Assembly (NCBI RefSeq): GCF_000426605.1
Contig: NZ_AUFR01000006.1
Span: 1-64,000, forward strand
Reading direction: 5' to 3'
From: Propionibacterium acidifaciens DSM 21887
GTDB taxonomy: Bacteria > Actinomycetota > Actinomycetes > Propionibacteriales > Propionibacteriaceae
DNA: 64,000 bases
Below, one piece after another: positions 1 through 6,693 of the stretch. Both the position numbers and the translations under genes were made by a program. Below the pieces are notes generated by a model. It did not search any database. It had not been told where the DNA came from and worked only from the letters and a program-made list of their open reading frames with translations. Within the stretch, counting starts at the first letter, position 1, and every line of letters begins with the position of its first letter.

Positions 1-8
1 GAGGGAAA

Positions 9-187
9 ATGGCAACTTTTGATGACTACACCAGTCTTCCATCGGTGATGTATGCAAAAGATGAGATCAGAGTCATACAAGGGTTAATGGGGATGTCCCG
101 TGAATACATTGTCGACAACATCGACAAGTTCAACAAGGTTGTCAGTGGCCTGGACGGATCTCACATGGATGGAGGCGCCTATGGATG
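9..187 (+). pseudogene. N-terminal half of a small gene split by an insertion sequence
   Basis: This is the first part of a protein of unknown function. An ATG at 9 follows a GAGGGAAA ribosome-binding site, and about 60 codons run on until the reading frame enters the insertion element. Residues 1-55 align with the start of the intact paralogue at 1829-2158: both open M-x-TFDD, then E-I-x-x-I-x-GLM-x-M. The missing C-terminal half, with the FADWLD motif, resumes at about 1326 beyond the element. The original product would have been about 115 residues. I do not recognise the family. Tandem small acidic paralogues of this kind often prove to be immunity proteins, but nothing in the window tests that. 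Confidence 0.7.
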
Positions 188-1325
188 GCTGGCATGAAAC
201 GAAACCGTATTTTTCGTGGATTTCCTGTGCTGTTTCGGATATGATCGGGGCGTGCAGGTCGGGGTCACCCCGGAAGAAACAGCCGTCCTGATCAGGTGGA
301 AGAAGCGTTCCGACAATCATGTGCTGGTGCGGATGAAGACCGAAGCGATCCTGTACGCCTCCGAAGGAGTCGGAATCGGCATCATCGCGAAGATGGTCGA
401 GCGGGCCGAGAGGACGGTGCAGGAGTGGCCGGCCGAGTGGCGGGCCACCAGGATGTGCTCGGTCCTGACCGGCCACGCCGGGAACCAGAACGCGGCGAAA
501 CTCACCCGCACCCAGGAGGAAGAACTCAAGGCCATCCTGGCCCGGCCGCCCTCCCGGTCGGGTGTCCACGCCGAGTTCTGGGACGTCCCAACGATACGTG
601 ACGTCGTGAAGATCATGTTCGACGTGGAGTACGAGTCGGATTCTTCGTATCAGCTGCTCCTGCGCCTGTGCGGGCTGAGTCTCGAGCTGCCCGACCCGTT
701 CGACGAGCACCGCGACGAGAAAGCCATCACCAGACGCATGGCCGAGGTGAAAACCCAAGTCAATGCTCTGTTGGACCAGGGCCGGGAGGTCTGCACGGCG
801 GACGAGGTCCGCTTGGAGCACGAGGCCTGGACCCGCCGCATGCAGCCCCCGAAAGGGCAGCGCACCAGACCGGTCCGTGGACCGGCAGAAGACGTCCCAG
901 TCCTTCTCCGACGCCCTCCCCCCGACCAGCAGAACAGTCACGCCGTACCCGACCGAGCAGAACCGGAACACCTGGCAGACGACCCTCGCACCGGACCTGC
1001 TCCAACAAGAAACCGGCACCGGCAAGACCGCGGTCGTCCCGGACAACGCCCGATTCCACCATGCCAAGATGCTGGCCGGCCTCCACGAGCCCGGCCGGCT
1101 GCTGGAGCGCATCACACCGATTCATCTGCCGCCGTACGCGCCCGACCACAACCCGGTCGAGCACGTCCGGAACGCGGCCAAGAACAACATCGCCACCATC
1201 CAGCACGAGACCCCCGGAGAAACCCTCGGCGCGTCCGCCCCACACGTCACCGGCCGCGCCTTCGACCACGACTTCGAACACCCCCACCCCCCGAAACCAG
1301 AAACGATCTTGTTTCATGACGGCCA
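188..1325 (+). mobile_element. IS630-family insertion sequence (defective)
   Basis: The element of about 1.1 kb sits inside the small gene that begins at 9. Its ends carry an imperfect inverted repeat: CATGAAAC at 193-200 on the left faces GTTTCATG at 1311-1318 on the right, and part of the sequence on either side also matches, about 14 of 18 positions. The exact borders and the target duplication could not be fixed, because no clean TA duplication is visible. The cargo is one IS630-type transposase reading frame, broken by a frameshift. The element explains why the two halves of the host gene lie 1.1 kb apart. Confidence 0.75.
252..1320 (+). pseudogene. IS630-family transposase, frameshifted
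   Basis: This is a DDE-type transposase of the IS630/Tc1-mariner group. The first frame, from a GTG at about 252, has a helix-turn-helix region (around GVGIGIIAKMVERAERTV) and the first catalytic aspartate in CTADEVRLEHE. Near 871-878 one extra base shifts the reading frame. Downstream the second frame supplies the rest of the family signature: VDRQKTSQSF, the second aspartate in VPDNARFHHAK and the catalytic glutamate in PYAPDHNPVEHVRNAAK. The order and spacing match the family, so this is a one-base lesion in an otherwise complete gene. Programmed frameshifting is known in other IS families, but no slippery heptamer is evident here, so I call it inactive. Confidence 0.75.
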
Positions 1326-1507
1326 GAGTTCGTCGGAGCAACGAAAAAATATTCATCGCCTTCGCGGACTGGCTTGATGAAATATATGATGAGCTGGGTG
1401 TGAAACCGGTCGCCTCGTCCGAAACCTTCCGCGCGAGCTTTGATGACCTGGTGCGAGAGTATCCAGCCATGGCCGAATGGGACGATGACCCACCCGAGGG
1501 GAAATGA
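1326..1507 (+). pseudogene. C-terminal half of the IS-interrupted small gene
   Basis: This stretch resumes the gene that begins at 9. The frame RRSNEKIFIAFADWLDEIYD aligns with the intact paralogue at 1829-2158 (ENEGEFFKFADWLDDVYPKL). Both then share a serine/alanine-phenylalanine segment and a final L-x-x-EYP motif. It ends at a TGA at 1505-1507. No start codon with a ribosome-binding site lies at its beginning, so it is not expected to be translated alone. Confidence 0.65.
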
Positions 1508-1550
1508 GATGTTTCCAGGGCCAGCACTCGATCCGTGACGTGACTGGAGG

Positions 1551-1621
1551 CTTGTGCACAGCCTCATTGAACCAGGCCACGGCCAAGGATTGCGTCTCTC
1601 TTCGAGCTTCCTGTGAACAAG
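1551..1621. repeat. 71-nt element with CTTGTTCACA-type inverted ends, copy A
   Basis: This copy begins CTTGTGCACA and ends TGTGAACAAG, exactly 71 nt end to end. That is the same length and nearly the same termini as the copy at 28450-28520, whose ends form a perfect 10-bp inverted repeat. The interior is only weakly similar. It lies in the gap between the IS-split gene and its paralogue, where I see no convincing gene. Confidence 0.45.
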
Positions 1622-1661
1622 TCCCATCACACCACCCACACCACAGACGAAAACTGGGAGA

Positions 1662-1731
1662 CTTTTTCACAGCATGTCAGAACGAAGACCCGACAAGGGG
1701 AAACACCGCCGCGGACGATTCCCGTGATCCC
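1662..1731 (-). repeat. Copy C of the 71-nt dispersed element
   Basis: Read on the plus strand, this stretch aligns without gaps to the reverse complement of 28450-28520. By hand count about 48 of 70 positions match, with the best block around CAGAA-GAAGAC-GACAAGG-GAAAC. Its left end, CTTTTTCACA, matches the terminal motif; the right end is degraded. It may be a miniature inverted-repeat element or a structured RNA. Confidence 0.45.
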
Positions 1732-1828
1732 ATGAACATACCTCTGGGTTGACAGGGCGGCGATGAACGAGACTCGCACCCCATCGGATGGCCGACCCCG
1801 CGGAAACAACAAGCAGGAGGCTCCGATC

Positions 1829-2158
1829 ATGGTCACATTCGATGATCTTCCACCACGATCACCCATTCTTGAGATCGATGAGGAGATCGAGGCGATTCAT
1901 GGCCTCATGAGCATGCCCCTGGACTATCTGAAGGAACACTTCGTTGAATTTCATGACTATGCCATATTCATGATCATGCCTTACGGCAGCGCTGTCTACA
2001 CTGACATCACACCGGAGAATGAGGGAGAGTTCTTCAAGTTCGCCGACTGGCTCGATGACGTCTACCCGAAACTCGGAAAACCTCGCTTGAAAGGAAGTGC
2101 CGCCTTCAGGTTCGGCTATGACAGCTTGATCAAAGAATATCCGGATCTCAAGCGATGA
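1829..2158 (+). CDS. Small protein of unknown function, intact paralogue of the IS-split gene
   Basis: A 109-residue acidic, soluble-looking protein with no signal peptide or membrane segment. The start at 1829 is chosen because AGGAGG lies 7-8 nt upstream; a longer frame from 1763 has no such site. It shares M-x-TFDD, the I-x-GLM-x-M segment, FADWLD and L-x-x-EYP with the two halves of the disrupted gene at 9-1507, so the two arose by tandem duplication. I do not recognise the family and see no catalytic motif. Immunity-type proteins often form such arrays, but no toxin gene is visible inside the window; one could lie to the left of it. Confidence 0.7.
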   Translation: MVTFDDLPPRSPILEIDEEIEAIHGLMSMPLDYLKEHFVEFHDYAIFMIMPYGSAVYTDITPENEGEFFKFADWLDDVYPKLGKPRLKGSAAFRFGYDSLIKEYPDLKR

Positions 2159-2263
2159 TTCTCAATGTGTCACAGCACAGGGGTGGAGGAACACGAGAAC
2201 ACGTCCATCGGCGGCAGGACCGGCGCCGCCGCCAGCGCCCCGGCACGGTCCCGGCCGGGGCCA

Positions 2264-2325
2264 GCATCGGCGGGAAGATGAGGCTGCGCGCCCGCGCCGA
2301 GGACCAGGGCGAAGAGCATGAGCCC
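2264..2325 (-). pseudogene. Remnant of a BrnQ-type branched-chain amino acid carrier
   Basis: On the minus strand one frame reads TGLMLFALVLGAG and, after a shift, another reads LIFPPMLAPAGT. Together they match the conserved opening of BrnQ/LivS carriers (LMLFALFFGAG, then NLIFPPMLG). The frames are separated by a four-base excess, and no further BrnQ sequence follows. The fragment is therefore a short relic. The rest of 2159-2448 holds nothing else I can support. Confidence 0.45.
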
Positions 2326-2448
2326 GGTCGTGATGACGCACCGGTGGAGCTGATCCGGGCTGGCACGGGGACCTCTCGTCCGCCGCCGACGCCAGTCGTT
2401 CGGAGGCGGACGCCGGCGGTGGGCCGGCGGCGCGCGTTGTTTCCGCGG

Positions 2449-3822
2449 TCACCGCCCCGTGGGGAGCGTGGCGAGGACCTCGTTGAGCGCCTCGGTGCTG
2501 GACGGGTGGGTCCAGATGCCGTCACGCAACTGGGTGGCGGTGACGCCGGCGCGCATGGCCAGGGCGACGAGGTTGATGACCTCCTGGGCGTCCGTGCAGA
2601 AGACGGTGGCGCCGAGCACCAGATCGGTGCCCGGGTCGACGAGCACCTTGATGAGGCCGTGGGTCTCACCGAGGATCTTCGGACGGGGCATGGCGGCGAT
2701 GTCGGCGACGTTCTTGACGGCCACCACGTGATCAACGCCCTGCCTGCGGGCCTCGCGTTCGCTCAGACCCACCCGGGCCAGGGGCGGGGTGATGAAGGTG
2801 GTGTTCGGCACGGCCGACCGGTCGGCGGTGGTGCGGGAGCCATCGCCGACGAGCTGGCTGGCGATGACGCGGTAGTCGTCCAGCGAGATGTAGGTGAACT
2901 GCGGTCCCCCGTTGACGTCGCCGGCCGCCCAGATGCCGGGCGCAGACGTGGCCAAGCGCTCGTCGACGACGATGAAGCCGCGCTCGTCGGTGGTGATACC
3001 GGCGGCGTCCAGGTTGAGGGCGGCGGTCTCCGGCCGACGCCCGGTGGCGACCAGGACGGCGTCCGCGTCGACGCGGCCGGCCGGCGTGTTCACACCGGTC
3101 TGGTCGATGGACTCGACGGCCGCGTCGGTGAGAATCCGCACGCCGCGATCGGTCAGGGCGGCGAGGACGGCCTCACGCACGTCGTCATCCAGGCCGGCGC
3201 CGAACCGGGGTGAGCGTTCGAGGACGACGACCTGTGAGCCGAACGCGGCGAACATCGAGGCGAACTCCATGGCGATGAAGCCGCCGCCGACGATGGCGAG
3301 CCGCTCCGGGAGAGCGGCGATGTGCTGGATCGACTGCGAGGTGTGCACGTTCGGCCCGTCGATTCCCGGCAGCTCGGGCAGCAGCGGGCTGCTCCCGGCG
3401 TTGATGACGATCTGCTCGGCCGTGATCTCGAGGGTCTCGTCCCCGGCCCGCACCCTGACCCGGTGCGGTCCGACGAAGGAGGCCTCACCGCTGATGAGCG
3501 TGACGGCCTCGACCGTCTCGAGCATGGCGCGGTTGGCGGCCCGGAGCCTGGCGACGAGGCTGTCACGAGAGGCGATGGCCTGTCGCAGGTAGGCGGCCGG
3601 TTCGGCGTCGGCGCGATGCTCGGCGGAGTCGATGAGGTCCTTGGTGGGCACGCAGGCCACGTTGATGCAGGAGCCGCCGACGAAGGTGTCATCGCGTTCG
3701 ACGAGGACGACCCGCCTGCCCCGTGAGCCGAGGTCCTTGGCCAGGGTCTTGCCCGCCTTGCCCCAGCCGATGACGAGCAGGTCGGTGTCCACGGTCTGAG
3801 TCGCGTCACTGATTCCAGTCAT
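2449..3822 (-). CDS. rclA: RclA-like pyridine nucleotide-disulfide oxidoreductase
   Basis: A 457-residue FAD/NAD(P)-dependent flavoprotein of the class I disulfide reductase family. The N-terminal FAD fold reads LLVIGWGKAGKTLA, and the redox-active pair is C-x4-C in GGSCINVACVPTK. A second dinucleotide fold (AIVGGGFIAMEFASMF), the GDVNGGPQFTYISLDDYR segment and a C-terminal interface domain ending near WTHPSSTEALNEVL follow. The GWGKAGK, QFTYISLDDYR and TPPLARVGLSEREA segments closely resemble Escherichia coli RclA, which is linked to reactive chlorine and hypothiocyanite defence. It is therefore not the lipoamide dehydrogenase of a 2-oxoacid complex, and it stands alone. The start at 3822 has no ribosome-binding site but a -10-like TACCTT six bases upstream, consistent with a leaderless message. 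Confidence 0.75.
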   Translation of the reverse strand: MTGISDATQTVDTDLLVIGWGKAGKTLAKDLGSRGRRVVLVERDDTFVGGSCINVACVPTKDLIDSAEHRADAEPAAYLRQAIASRDSLVARLRAANRAMLETVEAVTLISGEASFVGPHRVRVRAGDETLEITAEQIVINAGSSPLLPELPGIDGPNVHTSQSIQHIAALPERLAIVGGGFIAMEFASMFAAFGSQVVVLERSPRFGAGLDDDVREAVLAALTDRGVRILTDAAVESIDQTGVNTPAGRVDADAVLVATGRRPETAALNLDAAGITTDERGFIVVDERLATSAPGIWAAGDVNGGPQFTYISLDDYRVIASQLVGDGSRTTADRSAVPNTTFITPPLARVGLSEREARRQGVDHVVAVKNVADIAAMPRPKILGETHGLIKVLVDPGTDLVLGATVFCTDAQEVINLVALAMRAGVTATQLRDGIWTHPSSTEALNEVLATLPTGR

Positions 3823-3828
3823 GACGAA

Positions 3829-3834
3829 AAGGTA
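3829..3834 (-). promoter_or_regulatory. -10 element of a leaderless promoter for the RclA-like gene
   Basis: TACCTT on the minus strand lies 6 nt before the ATG at 3822, and no Shine-Dalgarno sequence is present. The same geometry recurs at other starts in this window. Confidence 0.4.
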
Positions 3835-4049
3835 TGCGACTCGGCCGCTCGCACCACAGGGTCCGGTTGCGCGGTGAGCGGACACTGCCGGACCGTCTCA
3901 CGCCACGAGGGCACGCGCCGGGTCGGGCAGGAACCGTTCCTCGTTGCGGACGGGGCCGGCCGGGTACGCCCGCCATGGGGTCCGGGCCGGCGCGCAGACC
4001 GTCCGGAAGATCATGGCCGCGAACGCCTGCGACTGCCCGCCGGTCCGTG

Positions 4050-4350
4050 CCACCACGATGTCCCCGTTCCGACCGCGGGCCCCATTTGCATCCCGGCCGA
4101 ATACGCGAAAATCATGGCCGACCGCGGAATCCTGCCACCGGTGGACCGGACCGGCACCCGCCGCACACAACGCCGCAACGGCCCCATCAACGGCACCCGA
4201 CGTCAAGAGCTGTGAACCGCGAAATCGGTCCAACCAGGGCCCGCGCGATCCGGGACGCGACATTCTGGACCGAACCGGGACGCGATCGCAGAAGACTCCG
4301 CCCGGCGATCGGCACCGCGCACCCGACGAAGTCGGCACCGAACCCGGACG
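4050..4350 (+). pseudogene. Degraded IS3-family transposase (OrfB) remnant
   Basis: Pieces of an rve/DDE transposase can be read by switching frames. SDRGP near 4070 is the start of the second catalytic block. IPAEYAKIMADRGILPPVDR then matches the usual YTS-EYA-x-x-MAD-x-GI-x-PSVGR stretch. NGTRRQEL matches FNGTLKKEL, and PTRARAIRDATFW followed by RDRRRLRPAIGTAHPT matches the family C-terminus (YNRRRLHSAIGY-x-PT). At least two frameshifts separate the blocks, so the gene is dead. The surrounding 3835-4593 holds no other supportable gene. Confidence 0.65.
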
Positions 4351-4593
4351 CCGCAATCAGACCGCCTGAACCAGACATTCACCACTGTCCGAAAAGCTGC
4401 TTCGCTCCCACACCTCTGACAGCAGGATCCGCATCGGCCGGGCGCCGACCGGTGGCGGCCCGGTCCTGGCCGACGGCGCATGCGTGCCGCCCCTGAGAGA
4501 CGGGCGCGCCCCGCAGTGGAACACGCCCGCACAGTGCGGCGGGTAGCGAGTGGCGGCCTCGTGGACGCACTGGCCGGGAAGGCCGCCACGCCG

Positions 4594-4599
4594 TAGTCT
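4594..4599 (+). promoter_or_regulatory. -10 element of a leaderless promoter
   Basis: TAGTCT ends 7 nt before the ATG at 4607, and no ribosome-binding site is present, so transcription probably begins at or near the start codon. Confidence 0.45.
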
Positions 4600-4606
4600 T
4601 CGCACC

Positions 4607-5350
4607 ATGAGTCACACCCCTGCCCCGTACTCGTCGAACAGCGGCCTGGCGAAGGGAGCCGCCGTGGCGGCCATCGCCTACCACGGCCTGCTGCTCCTCC
4701 TGAGCGAGTCCATCGTGCTGTTCGCCGGCTCGTTCCTGTCCGTCAAACTGCGCGAGAGCGACACCGATCTGTCCTCGAGCCTCGGCGGCATGGGCATCAG
4801 CCTTCTCGTCGTGCTGGGCGTCGTCTTCCTCCTCGCCTTCGGCATTCCGCTGGCGCTGGCGATCTGGATGCTCGTCGCGGTCCGCCGCAACCATCCCGGG
4901 CAGGTCCTCGCGGTGCTCGTCATCTACTCGGTCTTCGCCGCGATCTCCCTCATCACGAGGCTGTCGAAGCTCATCTCGGGCTCGAGTGACGGGACCGCCG
5001 GGGCCAATCTGATGCTCCTCGTCTGGTTGGCGATCCTCGCCCTCGGCTGGGTGGGCTGGTCGCGCATGAGGCAGGAGCCGGCTGCCGGGATGATCGGTTA
5101 CCAGTCCTCCGCCGTCATGTCGGCGCAACCCGGCGCGTACTACTCCCCGGCCCAGCAGTACGGCTGGTCGTCCGACGGGCAGTACGTCCAGGGCGCGGGC
5201 GGCCAGTACCCGGGATACGGGTATGGGTACGGGCAGGATCCCTCGTACGGCCAGTACGGCTCGTACGGTCAGTACGGCCAACCACCCGGCGCCCAACCGC
5301 CGTACCAGGGGTACGCCGATCCGGGCGACCCCTCCCAGCGCAGTTGGTGA
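4607..5350 (+). CDS. Membrane protein with a Tyr/Gly/Gln-rich tail
   Basis: A 247-residue integral membrane protein of unknown function. Hydrophobic stretches near residues 18-45, 63-90, 100-118 and 132-150 suggest four membrane spans. The last 80 or so residues form a low-complexity tail of SYGQYGSYGQYGQ-type repeats rich in Tyr, Gly, Gln and Pro, which should lie in the cytoplasm or at the surface. Such tails are common in actinobacterial membrane proteins. The start at 4607 is preferred over an upstream in-frame ATG at 4550 because the -10-like element sits just before it. It stands alone, convergent with the pfl genes. Confidence 0.7.
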   Translation: MSHTPAPYSSNSGLAKGAAVAAIAYHGLLLLLSESIVLFAGSFLSVKLRESDTDLSSSLGGMGISLLVVLGVVFLLAFGIPLALAIWMLVAVRRNHPGQVLAVLVIYSVFAAISLITRLSKLISGSSDGTAGANLMLLVWLAILALGWVGWSRMRQEPAAGMIGYQSSAVMSAQPGAYYSPAQQYGWSSDGQYVQGAGGQYPGYGYGYGQDPSYGQYGSYGQYGQPPGAQPPYQGYADPGDPSQRSW

Positions 5351-5533
5351 GGGAGGCGATGGCGGCCGATCCCTGCCGGCCGGGCGCGCCCGCCGGGGCT
5401 GGCGCGAGATCGAGGAGTCGGCGGCCCGTTCGGGCGGGGCGCTGAAGAACATCGCCAGCCGCCCGTCTCCGGGGACTGCACGGGATCGAGGCCGCCGGTC
5501 GGCCTCTGGCGGGTCAGTGCGCAGGTCGACCGC

Positions 5534-6397
5534 TCAGCGGACCGTGAGCCCGCGCCCGCGGAAGACGTCGCGGACGGCCTCGACCTGCTCGGCGGTCGGC
5601 GGCGGGGTGCTCTCGAGCGCGTAGTCGAGACCGAGGTCGTGCCACTTGTCGCGCCCCATCTGGTGGAAGGGCAGCACCTCGGTGCGGGCGACGTTGGGCC
5701 AGGCCGCGACGGTGTCGGCGACCCGCGCCACATTGCCGGGATCGTCGGTGAGCCCGGGGACGGCGACGAAGCGGACCCACACGGGGGTGCCCCGGGCGGC
5801 CAGCCGGTCGCCGAAGGCCAGCGTCGGGGCCAGTGCCCGGCCGGTGACCCTCTCGTAGGTGTCGGGATCGCCGGACTTCACGTCGAGCAGCACGAGGTCG
5901 ATGTCGTCGAGCATCTCGTCGGTGCAGGCGGCGCCGAGGAAGCCGGACGTGTCGATGCACGTGTGGATGCCCATCGTCCTGGCCCCATGCAGCAGCCTCG
6001 CCGCGAAGGGGGCCTGCATGAGCACCTCGCCGCCGGACAGCGTGATGCCGCCGCCGGTCGCGCCGAAGACGCCGCGGTAGCGGCTGATGCGCGCGAGCAT
6101 GTCGTCCACGCCCACCAGCCGACCCTTGGCCATGAAGAAGGTGTCGGGGTTGTGGCAGTACTGGCAGCGCAGCGGGCAGCCGGCGAAGAAGATCGTCATG
6201 CGGGTGCCCGGACCGTCGACGGCGGTCACGAGCTCCCACGAATGGATCGAGCCGGCGTCGCCGGCCCGTATCGCCTCCAGACGCGCGCCACGGGGCAGGT
6301 CCTCGGTGGTGATCCCATCGAGGCCCGCCCCGTGGAGCCGCCGGGCCGGGGACCTGAACGAGCTGTCCCCGGCCGGCGTCATCGCGTCAGCAGTCAT
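5534..6397 (-). CDS. pflA: Pyruvate formate-lyase activating enzyme
   Basis: A radical S-adenosylmethionine enzyme of 287 residues that installs the glycyl radical on pyruvate formate-lyase. The cluster-binding C-x3-C-x2-C is in AGCPLRCQYCHNPDTF, followed by the SAM-contacting GGGITLSGGEVLMQ and by DTSGFLG and LLDVKSGDP, all typical of PflA. The N-terminus is about 40 residues longer than in Escherichia coli PflA; a second in-frame ATG lies five codons in. It follows the glycyl-radical protein and the large lyase subunit on the same strand, with 14 nt between stop and start, so the three form one operon. Its substrate here must be the separate small protein. Confidence 0.92.
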   Translation of the reverse strand: MTADAMTPAGDSSFRSPARRLHGAGLDGITTEDLPRGARLEAIRAGDAGSIHSWELVTAVDGPGTRMTIFFAGCPLRCQYCHNPDTFFMAKGRLVGVDDMLARISRYRGVFGATGGGITLSGGEVLMQAPFAARLLHGARTMGIHTCIDTSGFLGAACTDEMLDDIDLVLLDVKSGDPDTYERVTGRALAPTLAFGDRLAARGTPVWVRFVAVPGLTDDPGNVARVADTVAAWPNVARTEVLPFHQMGRDKWHDLGLDYALESTPPPTAEQVEAVRDVFRGRGLTVR

Positions 6398-6411
6398 CTA
6401 CTGCGCGGCCG

Positions 6412-6663
6412 TCAGGCCGACTGGTGGAAGGTGCGGCTCAGCACGTCGAGCTGCTGCTCCTTGGTGAGCTTGACGAAGTTCACCGCGTAGCCGGAGACGC
6501 GAACGGTGAGGTTCGGGTACTTCTCGGGGTGCTCGACGGCGTCCTCGAGGGTCTCGCGGTTCAGCACGTTGATGTTGGCGTGGTAGAGACCGTCGGTCGC
6601 CCCGGTCTCCTCGCGGTTCGTCTTCATGTCGGCGACGCGCTCGGCGTAGGTCTTCACGGACAT
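6412..6663 (-). CDS. Free-standing glycyl-radical domain of a split pyruvate formate-lyase
   Basis: An 83-residue protein equal to the last 60 or so residues of pyruvate formate-lyase plus a short extension. It contains the radical site in RVSGYAVNF, preceded by [20 protein letters not shown] and followed by [15 protein letters not shown]. The upstream gene lacks exactly this domain. The gene has its own ATG with AAGGAGAT about 10 nt upstream and is separated from the large subunit's stop by 30 nt, so it is a real gene and not a frameshift product. It resembles GrcA/YfiD, which repairs damaged lyase by supplying a fresh glycyl domain. Here it seems to be the only glycyl domain available to the large subunit. 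Confidence 0.88.
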   Translation of the reverse strand: MSVKTYAERVADMKTNREETGATDGLYHANINVLNRETLEDAVEHPEKYPNLTVRVSGYAVNFVKLTKEQQLDVLSRTFHQSA

Positions 6664-6693
6664 GTCAGATCAGATCTCCTTGTCGTGTGGGGC

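Noticed and set aside
1504-1752. 82-codon plus-strand frame and 79-codon minus-strand frame
   Set aside because: Both cross the repeat copies; the apparent peptide similarity to the 28.4 kb locus comes from the DNA repeat and not from a shared protein.
2449-3822. Dihydrolipoamide dehydrogenase
   Set aside because: The GWGKAGK opening and QFTYISLDDYR segment fit RclA, and no 2-oxoacid dehydrogenase genes are near.
6664-6693. A frameshift or sequencing error splitting one pyruvate formate-lyase gene
   Set aside because: The large frame ends in a proper stop, a 30-nt spacer with a Shine-Dalgarno site follows, and the small gene has its own ATG and about 20 extra N-terminal residues.
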